DNA of 64,000 nucleotides, from NCBI GenBank assembly GCA_023666705.1, contig JAMPBO010000004.1, positions 51,895 through 115,894 on the forward strand. The letters are read 5' to 3'. This document shows, piece after piece, positions 19,840-30,093 of the stretch; the stretch's first letter is position 1, and the number at the start of each line of letters is the position of its first letter. Origin of the DNA: Bacteroides sp. GTDB taxonomy: Bacteria > Bacillota > Clostridia > Lachnospirales > Lachnospiraceae. The translations under genes were made by a program, and so were the position numbers. The notes under the pieces are model-generated. The model made no database searches. It saw only the letters and a program-made list of their open reading frames with translations, and was not told where the DNA came from.

Positions 19840-21150
19840 ATGTGGGCTTACGAAAGTGTATTTTATCAAATTTATCCACTTGGTTTTTGCGGTGCTCCAT
19901 TTGAAAATGATGGTGCTCAAACATCAAGAATAACAAAGGTGGTTGACTGGATTCCACATATCAGGAAATTAGGTGCAAATGCTATTTATTTTTCACCTGT
20001 TTTTGAATCAGATACTCATGGTTACAATACAAGGGACTATTCAAAAATCGACTGTCGTCTCGGAACAAATGAGGATTTTAAAAAGGTTTGCGACGAGCTT
20101 CACAAGAACGATATCAAGGTGGTGCTTGACGGCGTTTTCAATCATGTCGGCAGAGGCTTTTGGGCATTTCAGGACGTGCTTGAAAAGAAATGGGACTCTC
20201 CATACAAGGACTGGTTCCACTTAAGCTTTGACGGCAATTCCAATTACAACGACGGCTTGTGGTACGAGGGCTGGGAGGGCAACTATGACCTGGTCAAGTT
20301 AAACCTGAAAAACGAAGCTGTGATACAGCACATTCTTGAAAATGTGAAGGGCTGGATTGAGGAATTTGACATTGACGGTTTGCGGCTGGATGTTGCTTAC
20401 TGCCTTGACCATGATTTTATCAGACGGCTCCGTGCACACTGCGACGGTCTCAAGGAGGACTTTTTACTCCTTGGCGAGCTTCTTCACGGCGACTATAACG
20501 TATTTGTAAATGACAGCATGCTCCATAGTGCAACTAACTACATGTGCTATAAAGGACTTTATTCCAGCTTTAACAGCATGAATATGTTCGAAATTATCCA
20601 TAGTCTGCTCCAGCAGTTTGGACCTGAGGAATGGACACGCTACAAGGGAAAGCATTTACTTTCTTTTGTTGACAACCACGACGTTACCCGTGTTGCAAGT
20701 ATTCTCACAAACAAAAATCACCTTCCGCTTATTTATGCACTTGCATTTGGTATGCCCGGCATGCCTTGTGTCTACTATGGCAGTGAGTGGGGAGCAACAG
20801 GAAAAAAAGAGGAAGGCGACCCGTCACTTCGGCTTAGCTATGATACACCTGAATGGAACGAGCTTACCGACTGGATTTCCAGGCTTGCTGAGGCAAAGAA
20901 AAACAGTGAGGCATTAAATTACGGCGGCTTCCGCTCTGTTGTTCTCACAAACCATCAGTGCATATTTGAGAGAAAGACAGATAATGAGCGGGTTCTTGTG
21001 GCAATCAACGCAAGCGACCAGCCATACACGGCACATTTTGATGCAGGCTGCGGAATGGCAGTTGACCTTATCACAGGCGAAAACCACGACTTCGGCGGTG
21101 GTTCCGAGCTTCCACCTTACAGTGCTGCATTTTGGAAAATGGAACGGTAA
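19840..21150 (+). CDS. GH13 alpha-amylase family enzyme, cytoplasmic
   Basis: A 436-residue (beta/alpha)8 glycoside hydrolase. It has DGVFNHVG (region I), DGLRLDVA with the nucleophile near D184, LLGELLHGD with the acid/base near E213, and FVDNHD with D281. There is no signal peptide, so it probably acts on imported maltodextrins; the sequence suits a neopullulanase or cyclomaltodextrinase-type activity, but the substrate is not certain. ATG at 19840 follows AAAGGAGGCAATCC; the longer upstream frame lacks a ribosome-binding site and overlaps the promoter. Confidence 0.9.
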   Translation: MWAYESVFYQIYPLGFCGAPFENDGAQTSRITKVVDWIPHIRKLGANAIYFSPVFESDTHGYNTRDYSKIDCRLGTNEDFKKVCDELHKNDIKVVLDGVFNHVGRGFWAFQDVLEKKWDSPYKDWFHLSFDGNSNYNDGLWYEGWEGNYDLVKLNLKNEAVIQHILENVKGWIEEFDIDGLRLDVAYCLDHDFIRRLRAHCDGLKEDFLLLGELLHGDYNVFVNDSMLHSATNYMCYKGLYSSFNSMNMFEIIHSLLQQFGPEEWTRYKGKHLLSFVDNHDVTRVASILTNKNHLPLIYALAFGMPGMPCVYYGSEWGATGKKEEGDPSLRLSYDTPEWNELTDWISRLAEAKKNSEALNYGGFRSVVLTNHQCIFERKTDNERVLVAINASDQPYTAHFDAGCGMAVDLITGENHDFGGGSELPPYSAAFWKMER

Positions 21151-21220
21151 AAGTATAGAAATTCCCATTTTGCAGATACTCTGTTTTAGTAACCTATAAA
21201 AATTATATGGAGGCTTTAAC

Positions 21221-22363
21221 ATGATTATCTGCAATGGGAAAATAATGACAATGAACGGTCCTATAATCGAAAAGGGCTATATCAAAACAGCGGGAAAAAC
21301 AATCACGGAGATTGGTCCCATGGAAAGCTTAACCGACAGTGGCGACACAAGACTGGATGTATCTGGGATGTTTGTTATGCCGGGAATCATTGATGCTCAT
21401 TCACACATCGGAATCACGGAAGAAAAAAAAGGTGTCATAGGGGACGACTGCAATGAGTGTACAAATCCTGTCACGCCCTCACTCCGTGCAATTGATGCCA
21501 TCAATCCGATGGATGCCGCATTCCATGAGGCAATTGCCGCAGGTATTACGGGTGTCCTTGTGGGACCCGGTAGTGCAAATGTTATCGGCGGTCAGTTCGC
21601 ATTTATTAAGACCCATGGCAGATGCATCGATGACATGATTGTAAAGGCTCCTGCCGCAATGAAAGCAGCCCTCGGCGAAAACCCGAAGGTTTGCTATGGC
21701 GACCAGAATAAATATCCCTCCACACGTATGGCAAATGCCGCTATTTTACGCAACACTTTAAGAAAAGCACAGCTCTACAATCCCGATGATGGCTTTGATG
21801 CCGACATGGAGGCCATGCTTCCTGTCATCCGAAGGGAAATTCCATTAAAGGTTCACGCACACCGTGCAGACGACATCTTAACAGCAATCCGTATAGCAAA
21901 AGAATTTCATATCAACATCACCCTTGACCACTGTACAGAGGGTCACCTTATCGTGGAGCACATAAAAAAATCAGGATTCCCTGCCATTGTAGGAACCGAT
22001 TTAACGTCCAAAAATAAAATTGAAGTTGCAAACATGAGCTTTAAGACCTGCGGTGTCCTGAATTCGGCAGGCATCCTTACCGCCATAACAACCGACCATC
22101 CTGTGGCACTGATTCAATATCTTTCGCTCTGTGCAGGTCTTTCCGTCCGTGCCGGTCTTCCCATGGAGGATGCATTTAAGGCAATCACAATTAATCCTGC
22201 CAAAATATGCGGGGTTGACATGCGGGTTGGCTCCCTCGAGGTGGGAAAGGACGCAGATATCGCCGTATTTGACGGAAATCCCATGAATACGTTTACCAAT
22301 ACAATTTATACGGTAATTGATGGTAACCTTGTGTATTCACGGGAGGAACATGCATTTTATTAA
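21221..22363 (+). CDS. Amidohydrolase (imidazolonepropionase-related)
   Basis: The 380-residue TIM-barrel hydrolase has the metal-binding DAHSHIG, further His ligands in KVHAHRAD and LDHCTEG, and the late metal Asp in TTDHPV. It ends with the composite-sandwich segment GKDADIAVFDGNP. Family members hydrolyse cyclic amides; the substrate is not evident. It starts 70 bp after the amylase gene with GGAGGC in front and may share its promoter. No nitrogen-catabolism neighbours are present. Confidence 0.85.
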   Translation: MIICNGKIMTMNGPIIEKGYIKTAGKTITEIGPMESLTDSGDTRLDVSGMFVMPGIIDAHSHIGITEEKKGVIGDDCNECTNPVTPSLRAIDAINPMDAAFHEAIAAGITGVLVGPGSANVIGGQFAFIKTHGRCIDDMIVKAPAAMKAALGENPKVCYGDQNKYPSTRMANAAILRNTLRKAQLYNPDDGFDADMEAMLPVIRREIPLKVHAHRADDILTAIRIAKEFHINITLDHCTEGHLIVEHIKKSGFPAIVGTDLTSKNKIEVANMSFKTCGVLNSAGILTAITTDHPVALIQYLSLCAGLSVRAGLPMEDAFKAITINPAKICGVDMRVGSLEVGKDADIAVFDGNPMNTFTNTIYTVIDGNLVYSREEHAFY

Positions 22364-22418
22364 AAGGACACGCTTTTTTGTTTTCATATTTATACAGTAT
22401 GGCTTTCCATCCTGCATA

Positions 22419-24995
22419 TTATACTACAACCAGTTTTCCGTCGCTGACATCAACCGTAAGCGTTGCACCCTTTCCGATATTGCCTGCAAGAATACATTTT
22501 GCCACTAGGGTTTCTATGTTTTTCTGCATATACCGCTTGAGTGGTCTTGCACCGTATATCGGGTCATAGCCTGCTGTAATAATATGCTCTTTTGCCTTGT
22601 CAGAAATTGCAATGCCAATTTCCTTGTCGGCTACACGCTTATTTAAATCGGTAAGCAGCAGGCTTACAATATTGCCAATTGCCGTCTTGTCCAAAGGCTT
22701 AAACATAATAATCTCATCCAGTCTGTTTATAAACTCCGGTCTGAAATGTGCCCTAAGACTTCCCATAACACTTTTTTCTGCCTCAGGGCTTATGTTACCA
22801 TTTCCATCAATGCCATCCAGCAGGCTGTCCGAACCGATATTTGACGTCATAATTAAAATCGTATTTTTAAAATCAACGGTCTTTCCCTTGGAGTCCGTGA
22901 TACGTCCGTCATCCAAAACCTGAAGCAGCACATTGAACACGTCAGGGTGTGCCTTCTCAATCTCATCGAACAGCACAACCGAATACGGTTTTCTTCTGAC
23001 TGCCTTCGTAAGCTGTCCGCCCTCGTCGTAGCCCACATATCCCGGAGGTGCTCCAATCAACCTTGCAACACTGTGCTTTTCCATGTACTCACTCATATCA
23101 ATCCTGACCATGCTTGCCTCATTATCAAACAATGCCGCTGCAAGAGTCTTTGCAAGCTCTGTTTTTCCCACGCCCGTAGGTCCGAGGAACAGAAAAGAAC
23201 CAATCGGCTTTGTCGGGTCCTTGATACCTGCCTTCGATCTTATGATAGCCTCTGACACAAGTGTAACCGCATTATCCTGACCGATTACCCGCTTGTGAAG
23301 CTCATCGGCAAGATGCAGTGTCTTGTTCCGCTCCGTCTCCGTCAGCTTTGATATCGGAATTCCCGTCCATTTTGAGACTATCTTTGCAATTTCCTCATCG
23401 GTGACAGCCTCATGTACTAAGCTTCTGTCTTTTTCCAAAAGCTCCGCCTCCAGCTTTTCCAGCTCCGATACAAGCTGTGGCAGCTTTCCATATTGAAGTT
23501 CCGCCGCCTTCTCCAAGTCATAATTTCTCTGGGCAATCTGTATCTGGTCATTTAACTGTTCAATTTCCTCCCTGAGCTTTCTGACAGTTTCCACGCCGCT
23601 CTTTTCATTTTCCCAGATTGCTTTCATACTGTTTGCCTTATCGCGAAGCTCTGAAAGCTCCTTCCTTAACGCTACCAGCCTGTCCCTGCTCAGGTTGTCC
23701 TCCTCATTTTTCAGTGCGGCTTCCTCTATTTCAAGCTGCATGACCTTTCTTGATATCTCATCTATCTCTGCAGGCATGGACTCAAGCTCGGTTTTAATCA
23801 TGGCACATGCCTCATCCACAAGGTCAATTGCCTTGTCAGGCAAAAACCGGTCCGTAATATACCGGTCAGACAGGGTCGCTGCACTGACCAGTGCACCGTC
23901 ATTTATTTTAACGCCATGAAACACCTCAAAACGATTTTTAATGCCACGCAAAATCGAAATGGTATCAATCACCGACGGTTCATTTACCATAACAGGCTGA
24001 AACCGCCGCTCCAGTGCCGCATCCTTCTCGATATATTTTCTGTATTCATCAAGGGTTGTTGCACCGATACAATGAAGTTCACCTCTTGCAAGCATCGGCT
24101 TTAGCATATTTCCCGCATCCATGGAGCCTTCTGTTTTACCTGCCCCCACGATGGTGTGAAGCTCGTCAATAAACAAAATAATTTCTCCGTCGGATGCCTT
24201 TACCTCGTCGAGAACCGCTTTCAGCCTTTCCTCAAACTCACCTCTGTATTTTGCTCCTGCCAGCATGGCTCCCATATCCAGTGCAAATATTTCCTTTTGC
24301 TTTAAGGAGTCAGGCACATCGCCCCTGACAATTCTTTGGGCAAGTCCCTCAATTGCCGCCGTTTTACCAACACCCGGTTCACCAATCAGAACAGGATTGT
24401 TTTTTGTTTTCCTTGATAAAATTCTTATGATATTCCGAATCTCATTGTCACGTCCTATGACAGGGTCAAGCTTCTGCTGTCTTGCACGCTCCACAAGGTT
24501 ATATCCATATTTGTTTAACGTATCATAGGTTGCCTCAGGATTATCGGACTCAACACGTTTATTTCCCCTTACCGCAGCAAGTGCCTCAAGAAATTTATTT
24601 CTTGTTATGCCGTATCCCATAATCAGACCCTTTACCGCCTTATTCATTTTCTCCAGAATGGCAAGGAAAATATGTTCAACGGAAATGTATCCGTCTCCCA
24701 TCTGCTTTGCCTCCTGCTCCGCCTGAATCAGCACCTTTGAAAAATCAGGACTTGTAAAAAGCTTTCCACCCGACACCTTTGGTCTGTATGCCACAAGCTT
24801 TTCACATTCCTTTGAAAAGCTTTCCATATTTACCTGCATATTTTCAAGCAGCTTTGCTATCAGACTGTCTTCAACCGATATCAGGCTGTATAGTATATGC
24901 TCCTGATCTATTTCCTGATTGTTATATTCATACGCCAGCTTCTCGCAATTTTCAATTACTTCCAGAGATTTTCTTGTAAATTTTTCTGCATCCAT
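22419..24995 (-). CDS. clpB: ATP-dependent chaperone ClpB
   Basis: This disaggregase works with DnaK on aggregated proteins. The 858 residues comprise the Clp N domain, AAA1 with GEPGVGKTA, the long middle coiled coil ([20 protein letters not shown] onward), and AAA2 with [13 protein letters not shown]. No ClpP-binding IGF loop is needed or seen, as expected for ClpB. ATG follows GGAGGTATTTTT. The gene converges on the amidohydrolase gene, with about 55 bp between stops and no clear terminator. Confidence 0.96.
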   Translation of the reverse strand: MDAEKFTRKSLEVIENCEKLAYEYNNQEIDQEHILYSLISVEDSLIAKLLENMQVNMESFSKECEKLVAYRPKVSGGKLFTSPDFSKVLIQAEQEAKQMGDGYISVEHIFLAILEKMNKAVKGLIMGYGITRNKFLEALAAVRGNKRVESDNPEATYDTLNKYGYNLVERARQQKLDPVIGRDNEIRNIIRILSRKTKNNPVLIGEPGVGKTAAIEGLAQRIVRGDVPDSLKQKEIFALDMGAMLAGAKYRGEFEERLKAVLDEVKASDGEIILFIDELHTIVGAGKTEGSMDAGNMLKPMLARGELHCIGATTLDEYRKYIEKDAALERRFQPVMVNEPSVIDTISILRGIKNRFEVFHGVKINDGALVSAATLSDRYITDRFLPDKAIDLVDEACAMIKTELESMPAEIDEISRKVMQLEIEEAALKNEEDNLSRDRLVALRKELSELRDKANSMKAIWENEKSGVETVRKLREEIEQLNDQIQIAQRNYDLEKAAELQYGKLPQLVSELEKLEAELLEKDRSLVHEAVTDEEIAKIVSKWTGIPISKLTETERNKTLHLADELHKRVIGQDNAVTLVSEAIIRSKAGIKDPTKPIGSFLFLGPTGVGKTELAKTLAAALFDNEASMVRIDMSEYMEKHSVARLIGAPPGYVGYDEGGQLTKAVRRKPYSVVLFDEIEKAHPDVFNVLLQVLDDGRITDSKGKTVDFKNTILIMTSNIGSDSLLDGIDGNGNISPEAEKSVMGSLRAHFRPEFINRLDEIIMFKPLDKTAIGNIVSLLLTDLNKRVADKEIGIAISDKAKEHIITAGYDPIYGARPLKRYMQKNIETLVAKCILAGNIGKGATLTVDVSDGKLVVV

Positions 24996-25057
24996 AAAAA
25001 TACCTCCTGACTAATATATTATATACTCATTCCGTCAAAAATAACAGTTCAGCATTA

Positions 25058-25108
25058 GGTGTTATATTTGTTATACTTGTACTATAACACCATTTATATG
25101 AAAGTCAA
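25058..25108 (-). promoter_or_regulatory. clpB promoter with overlapping inverted repeat
   Basis: Minus-strand TTGACT (25103-25108) and TATAGT (25081-25086) are 16 bp apart. A nine-base inverted repeat GGTGTTATA (25058-25066) / TATAACACC (25083-25091) overlaps the -10 box. It is neither CIRCE nor a typical CtsR heptad repeat, so the regulator is open. Confidence 0.65.
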
Positions 25109-25148
25109 GAGGTTTTTTATTTTATTTTTTGATACTGTTTCTTATATT

Positions 25149-25970
25149 TTACTCCAAATTAAGTCTCTTTTTACATATCCAGCTTGTTATCACGGCACAA
25201 ACCCCAACTCCGACAACAGCAAATGCACATACAAATATCAGCATAACAAGCAGGGCAACTTCAGGATGAAGTGAGCTATTTAAGCCCTTAATAATAACAT
25301 TATCCAAGCCCGTTTCCGTCATTACCCAGCCGATAAAATATACTATGTTGCTGTATATAATGGACATTACGATATACGCTAATATGGACATGCTTCTTTT
25401 TGCTGTATTAAAGGAATGACCAATTGCATAGGACGCATTAAACATCCAAAGTGACAACAGGGATGCCAAAAGCATCGCCACTAAGATCAGTATAATATCC
25501 ACAATTACAATTGATGTCTCAAGTGCTCCGCCTGACAATGTGCTGGCCAGCTCACCAATTCCCTCAAAAAACTCGCCTATCACCGAAAAATCACGGGCAG
25601 CAATACTAATTGCGATTGGATAAATCACCGCTATGGCTATAATAAGTACCAGATCAAAAACCATACGTGCAAAAATAATCTGGGATGTCTTGACAGGCAG
25701 TGTATGGGTCAGATACCCCTGGTCCTTGAACAGCCGTTTTCCAAAATCACCAATTGCAAGCATCACCAGTCCTACTGCCGCCACCATTGCTCCCACACCA
25801 TAGATTGATGTAAATAATGCCAGGAAAAAACCAAAGAAATTGGATTTCACATATGGATTAATCATCCAGAGAAATGCCGTTATCAGGCTCATACCCAGCA
25901 GGGCGGAAAAAATAAGCACCACCTGTTTTCCTCTTTGAATAAATTCATTTTTTATCAGCTTTCCTAACAT
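25149..25970 (-). CDS. ABC transporter permease (ABC-2 like)
   Basis: A 273-residue protein with about six hydrophobic segments (for example VVLIFSALLGMSLITAFLW, YGVGAMVAAVGLVMLAIG and VMLIFVCAFAVVGVGVC). It begins MLGKLIKNEFIQRGKQ, typical of ABC-2 permeases. It overlaps the ATP-binding gene by 7 bp and completes a GntR-ATPase-permease module. Modules of this type often respond to cell-wall antibiotics or envelope stress; the substrate is unknown. Confidence 0.82.
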   Translation of the reverse strand: MLGKLIKNEFIQRGKQVVLIFSALLGMSLITAFLWMINPYVKSNFFGFFLALFTSIYGVGAMVAAVGLVMLAIGDFGKRLFKDQGYLTHTLPVKTSQIIFARMVFDLVLIIAIAVIYPIAISIAARDFSVIGEFFEGIGELASTLSGGALETSIVIVDIILILVAMLLASLLSLWMFNASYAIGHSFNTAKRSMSILAYIVMSIIYSNIVYFIGWVMTETGLDNVIIKGLNSSLHPEVALLVMLIFVCAFAVVGVGVCAVITSWICKKRLNLE

Positions 25971-26665
25971 CTGAACACCTCCCTAAAGATTTCGTCAATG
26001 GACATTCCTCTTTCTTCCCTCAGTTCATCTGCCGCCTTATGGCACACGATTTCCCCGTTTTTGATGAATATAATTTCATCCAGTATTTTTTCTATATCGT
26101 ATATCAGGTGCGTTGACAAAAGTATAGTCGCACTTGGGTCATAGTTGGTCAGTATTGTCTGGAGAATGTAATCTCTTGCGGCAGGGTCAACACCTGCAAT
26201 CGGCTCATCCAAAAGATAAAGCTTTGCCCGCCTGCTCATTACCATAATCAGCTGAACCTTTTCTTTATTTCCCTTTGAAAGCTTTTTTAATGTCATGTCA
26301 GAGTCTATATTTAAAAGACCCATCATTTCATAAGCCCTTGCATCGTCAAAATCTGCATAAAAATCCTTGAACATATTCACAAGATTTTTCACCTTAAGAC
26401 TTTCATTAAAATAAGTTCTTTCAGGCAAATAGGAAACGATTGCCTTCGACTCGGGACCAACAGGCTTTCCGTCAATCAGAATACTTCCTGCTGCAGGACT
26501 TAACAGCCCTGACAAAAGCTTTATCAATGTGGTTTTACCACTTCCGTTCGGTCCGAGCAGCCCTATAATCTTTCCGCTTTCAAGGCTTAAATTCAAATTG
26601 TCGAATATAACCTTTTTCGTTCCGTAATGCTTTGACACTCCGGATATTTGAACTAAATCACTCAT
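25964..26665 (-). CDS. ABC transporter ATP-binding protein
   Basis: Walker A GPNGSGKTT, Q-loop region SYLPERTYF, degenerate signature LSKGNKEKVQ, Walker B KLYLLDEP and the H-loop STHL are visible in 233 residues. The signature lacks the canonical LSGGQ, as in other YtrB-like proteins. ATG at 26665 follows GAGGAGGAGAGAAGAG. The start lies inside the end of the GntR gene, implying translational coupling. Confidence 0.9.
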   Translation of the reverse strand: MSDLVQISGVSKHYGTKKVIFDNLNLSLESGKIIGLLGPNGSGKTTLIKLLSGLLSPAAGSILIDGKPVGPESKAIVSYLPERTYFNESLKVKNLVNMFKDFYADFDDARAYEMMGLLNIDSDMTLKKLSKGNKEKVQLIMVMSRRAKLYLLDEPIAGVDPAARDYILQTILTNYDPSATILLSTHLIYDIEKILDEIIFIKNGEIVCHKAADELREERGMSIDEIFREVFRC

Positions 26666-27035
26666 CTCTTCTCTCCTCCTCAATGTGCTGATTTAAAAGT
26701 TCTACAATCATTTCGTCGCTGTATCCAAGCAGCCGCATATCATCAACATAGGATTTCGTGTATTTTTTCCCCACATCATTTTTCACATCCACCCCATTTG
26801 GCATTTGGTCTGAAACAAACCTGCCCGATGTCCGCTGACTGTAAAGGACACCTTCCCGTTCCAGCTCCGACAAAGCCTTTTGCATGGTGTTCGGATTTAC
26901 TCCCGCCATAACTGCAAGCTCCCTCACAGACGGAACCTTGTCGCCTGCCTTCAGTCTCCCTCTGGCAATCCTGAGCTTGATTTCATCCATGATTTGTATA
27001 TATATGGGGGCATCACCTGTAAATTTCCATGACAT
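26658..27035 (-). CDS. GntR family regulator, YtrA subfamily
   Basis: A 125-residue protein with a winged helix (PIYIQIMDEIKLRIARGRL, then VPSVRELAVMAGVNPNTM) and only a short C-terminal effector part, as in YtrA. Such regulators repress the ABC genes that follow them. ATG at 27035 comes after AGGAGGTGAGTAC. The palindrome at 27071-27098 is the probable autoregulatory operator. Confidence 0.88.
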   Translation of the reverse strand: MSWKFTGDAPIYIQIMDEIKLRIARGRLKAGDKVPSVRELAVMAGVNPNTMQKALSELEREGVLYSQRTSGRFVSDQMPNGVDVKNDVGKKYTKSYVDDMRLLGYSDEMIVELLNQHIEEERRDE

Positions 27036-27070
27036 GTACTCACCTCCTGCTTTACGCTGTTTCATCATGA

Positions 27071-27098
27071 ATACAACATATTTTTACATTTGTTGTAT
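27071..27098. promoter_or_regulatory. Putative GntR operator
   Basis: The perfect inverted repeat ATACAACA-N12-TGTTGTAT lies about 35 bp ahead of the GntR start codon, where a YtrA-type autorepressor would bind. Confidence 0.7.
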
Positions 27099-27190
27099 CA
27101 TTGTACTATTTACTTAATACAGTAGTATAATAATACAAAGGGACCGCATTGTCAATAGGGAAATGAATTTTTTTCCTGAGAGACATAATA

Positions 27191-27242
27191 AAAGCAGATT
27201 GAACATTTCAGCCCATTTGGGCAATTATGTTCAATCTGCTTT
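27191..27242. terminator. Bidirectional terminator after the sirtuin gene
   Basis: AAAGCAGATTGAACAT pairs with ATGTTCAATCTGCTTT over 16 bp, with an inner GCCC-ATTT-GGGC stem. T-runs follow on both strands. It separates the c-di-AMP/sirtuin operon from the GntR-ABC promoter. Confidence 0.9.
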
Positions 27243-27263
27243 TTCAAGAGCAATCCAAAACAG

Positions 27264-27974
27264 CTACAGCTGTGAAAAAACCTCACCTATTTTATCTTTA
27301 ATGAGGATATCCGCATTTACATCTCTCGCCGTAGGTGCCATGTTTATCACGACAAGATATTTGCCCTTAAAATAGTCAATCAATCCTGCCGCAGGATATA
27401 CTGCAAGAGAGGTTCCTCCTATAATAAGCATGTCTGCATGCGAAATATGGTCGACAGTTCTTGCAATGGTCGCCTGGTCAAGCCCTTCCTCATAAAGCAC
27501 CACATCAGGCTTGATAACACCCCCGCAGGCATCACACTTTGGAACGCCTTCCGATTTTACAATGTATTCCAGATTGAAAAACTTACCACATTTCCGGCAG
27601 TAGTTTCTGTGGACTGAGCCGTGAAGCTCAAGCACTTCCTTGCTGCCTGCCGCCTGATGAAGTCCATCTATATTTTGGGTTACAACCGCTTTAAGCTTTC
27701 CCTTTTGCTCAAGCTCAGCAAGCTTCATATGTGCCGCATTAGGCTTTGCATCCAAAAACAGCATCTTATCCTTGTAAAACTCATAAAATTCCTCCGGGTT
27801 TTTCATGTAAAAGGAGTGACTGATAATCGTTTCAGGCGGATATTTATACTTCTGGTTATACAATCCATCAACGCTGCGGAAATCAGGTATTCCGCTTTCC
27901 GTAGACACACCTGCCCCTCCAAAAAAAACTATGTAATTACATTCATTTACTGCATTTTTAAGTTTTTCTATCAT
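27264..27974 (-). CDS. NAD-dependent protein deacylase, class U sirtuin
   Basis: A 236-residue Sir2 protein with FFGGAGVSTESGIPDFRS (NAD binding), TQNIDGLH, the catalytic His in LELHGSV, and a zinc ribbon CRKC/CDAC. ATG at 27974, with AAAGG upstream, avoids overlap with cdaR; a longer start exists 24 bases further up. It is the last gene of the c-di-AMP operon and unrelated in type to the SirTM at 56906-57838. Confidence 0.9.
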   Translation of the reverse strand: MIEKLKNAVNECNYIVFFGGAGVSTESGIPDFRSVDGLYNQKYKYPPETIISHSFYMKNPEEFYEFYKDKMLFLDAKPNAAHMKLAELEQKGKLKAVVTQNIDGLHQAAGSKEVLELHGSVHRNYCRKCGKFFNLEYIVKSEGVPKCDACGGVIKPDVVLYEEGLDQATIARTVDHISHADMLIIGGTSLAVYPAAGLIDYFKGKYLVVINMAPTARDVNADILIKDKIGEVFSQL

Positions 27975-27981
27975 ATTATCG

Positions 27982-29214
27982 CTACCTTTCTTCCACAACT
28001 ACGGTTACACTTCCTGAGATACTGTAAGAAATGCCCTCTATACTGTTTAAATCAAGCGTTACATTATTATTGATTCCCACAGACAGCTTAGAGCAGTCTA
28101 TACTTGGGCTTAACGTTGATATGTCAATGTCCCGAATGGAATCACCCAGTCCTGATACAAGCACATTATATCGGTCGTCTGAAAGAGCAACCTTGTACGT
28201 ATATCTGTTGTTCTTTCCTAACAGGGTTATATCATTCGGATTTAAGGTTAATACAACCTTCTCCAGCTTTTCTATGGCAATGCTTATGGCAACCTCCTGA
28301 TTATCCTGTGCTATAAATACACCACTTGGCAAATACTCGCTTAGGTTAATCATTGTCTCCACATTTTCGGTAAGTCCACTGACTGATATATCATCAATTT
28401 CAATTGAAGATATCCTGTCTAATTTATCTTTGGTTCCTGCAATACGCACCGACTTAGGCTGATAAGCAATTTCACCCACATCGTAGCCGTCTCCCGGAGT
28501 ACCCCTTACGGACACATTTACCGGTACGGCAATCACAGGATACACATTTACGGTTACCGTCACCTTTTCCAGGCTTACGGCAAGCTTATCGTTGATAATT
28601 TCCTCTCCATATGCATCAAATAAATGTATGGCACTTTCAAGCTCATATGCAGATTTTATGCCATCCGTATTTACCACTGCCCTCACTTCCGTAATCTTGT
28701 CGATTGCACTTTTCGGTCCTTCTATGGTAACAATGTTTGGTTTCACTTCAATATCACCTATGGCATAACCCTCGATTGGATTTCCCTTTGTCACTGCCTT
28801 AATCGGGAACTGGGCAGTCACCTTTTCCTCCAAATTGAGCTTCATTGTATTATCCAGATACGTTATGGAAATGTCGTCACTGATGGAAGCAAGCTTAGGG
28901 TTTACGAATATCTGAACAGTATTTGTTATGGACATTTTTGATAAATCAGCAACCGCCACAAAATCGTCCTTGGTAAGCTTACTTACAACTGACCTTCTGC
29001 CTCTCACAACGATATCAACCGTATCACCACTTGCAATATCATACACCTGATCCAAATCCGCCAGCACCTCACCGTTTACCTGCTGTACCGGTATATCGTC
29101 TATTCTGACGGTCATCGTGTAATCAGAAATGTTCATAACAACAAGCCAAAATATAATTGCCATCACAAGGGAGATAATTTTTAAACCGATGTTATCCAAC
29201 AGTTTTTTCTTCAC
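27982..29214 (-). CDS. cdaR: CdaA regulatory protein (YbbR repeats)
   Basis: One N-terminal membrane helix (LKIISLVMAIIFWLVVMNI) is followed by about four YbbR-like domains of roughly 80 residues, each with an extracellular beta-rich pattern. CdaR binds and modulates the diadenylate cyclase. The start is GTG at 29214, with GGGGGTAAGAAGC ahead, 23 bp inside the end of cdaA. The gene order cdaA-cdaR is the conserved Firmicutes arrangement, but glmM does not follow here. Confidence 0.92.
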   Translation of the reverse strand: MKKKLLDNIGLKIISLVMAIIFWLVVMNISDYTMTVRIDDIPVQQVNGEVLADLDQVYDIASGDTVDIVVRGRRSVVSKLTKDDFVAVADLSKMSITNTVQIFVNPKLASISDDISITYLDNTMKLNLEEKVTAQFPIKAVTKGNPIEGYAIGDIEVKPNIVTIEGPKSAIDKITEVRAVVNTDGIKSAYELESAIHLFDAYGEEIINDKLAVSLEKVTVTVNVYPVIAVPVNVSVRGTPGDGYDVGEIAYQPKSVRIAGTKDKLDRISSIEIDDISVSGLTENVETMINLSEYLPSGVFIAQDNQEVAISIAIEKLEKVVLTLNPNDITLLGKNNRYTYKVALSDDRYNVLVSGLGDSIRDIDISTLSPSIDCSKLSVGINNNVTLDLNSIEGISYSISGSVTVVVEER

Positions 29215-30073
29215 GCTTCTTACCCCCTTTTCTTTTTTTGCGTCTCTTTGTCTCTGACACCTTATTCCGAAGGGAGTTCAGTTGTTTCCTAAGCATTTCA
29301 GGGTCAAGGTTGCTTGAAAGCGTTCCGCCCTGTGCAACCGATATGGCACCTGTCTCCTCGGACACAATGATTGTCATGCTGTCGGAAACCTCACTTATGC
29401 CCACTGCTGCCCTATGCCTTGTTCCCAAATCCTTATTCAAATCGGACCTGCCCGTAAGCGGCAAATAGCATGTTGCAGCCACAACACGATTATTTCTTAT
29501 AATAACTGCTCCGTCATGGAGCGGTGTATTGTGCTCAAATATATTTACAATCAACTGTTTTGAGATAGCAGCATCAATATTAATACCCGTGCTCTCATAC
29601 TCACCAAGTGCGACATCCTGCTCCACGACAATAAGAGCACCTGTTTTATTCTTACTCATTTCTATGGAGGCTGCAACCAGCTCCTGAATGGTATCAGAAT
29701 TCACGCGCTCACTTTTTACGTTTTTGTCATCACGGATTATAACGTCAGATATTATACTTTTTCTTCCCAGTTCTTCAAGTGCACGCCGAAGTTCAGGCTG
29801 AAATAATATAATGACTGCCAATATGCCTACATTAATTGTATTTTTAAATATCCACACAAGAGTGTTTAATCTAAACACATACGCAACACTCATAAGAATT
29901 AAAAGCACAGCAATACCCTTAAGCAATGTCCACGCTCTTGTATTTTTAAACCAAAGTATAATATGATACAGCAGGTACGCAAGTATAATAATTTCAAGCA
30001 CATCAGCAAATGTTATCTTCGGTAAATACAACCAGTCAAATTGTGCAATTATTTCCGCCCATAATTCCTTCAA
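29192..30073 (-). CDS. cdaA: Diadenylate cyclase CdaA
   Basis: CdaA makes c-di-AMP, the essential regulator of potassium and osmotic balance. Three N-terminal membrane helices precede a DAC domain with the catalytic motifs LHDGAVIIRNN and TRHRAAVGISE, then a basic tail. The 293-residue length is usual. It begins at TTG (30073) after GGGGTG. It overlaps cdaR and follows two membrane proteins of unknown function. Confidence 0.95.
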   Translation of the reverse strand: MKELWAEIIAQFDWLYLPKITFADVLEIIILAYLLYHIILWFKNTRAWTLLKGIAVLLILMSVAYVFRLNTLVWIFKNTINVGILAVIILFQPELRRALEELGRKSIISDVIIRDDKNVKSERVNSDTIQELVAASIEMSKNKTGALIVVEQDVALGEYESTGINIDAAISKQLIVNIFEHNTPLHDGAVIIRNNRVVAATCYLPLTGRSDLNKDLGTRHRAAVGISEVSDSMTIIVSEETGAISVAQGGTLSSNLDPEMLRKQLNSLRNKVSETKRRKKRKGGKKREEKTVG

Positions 30074-30093
30074 AAAAACACCCCATGTATAAC

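Noticed and set aside
20914..21234. Minus-strand frame opposite the amylase and amidohydrolase genes
   Set aside because: It is an antisense shadow of a well-supported GH13 gene.
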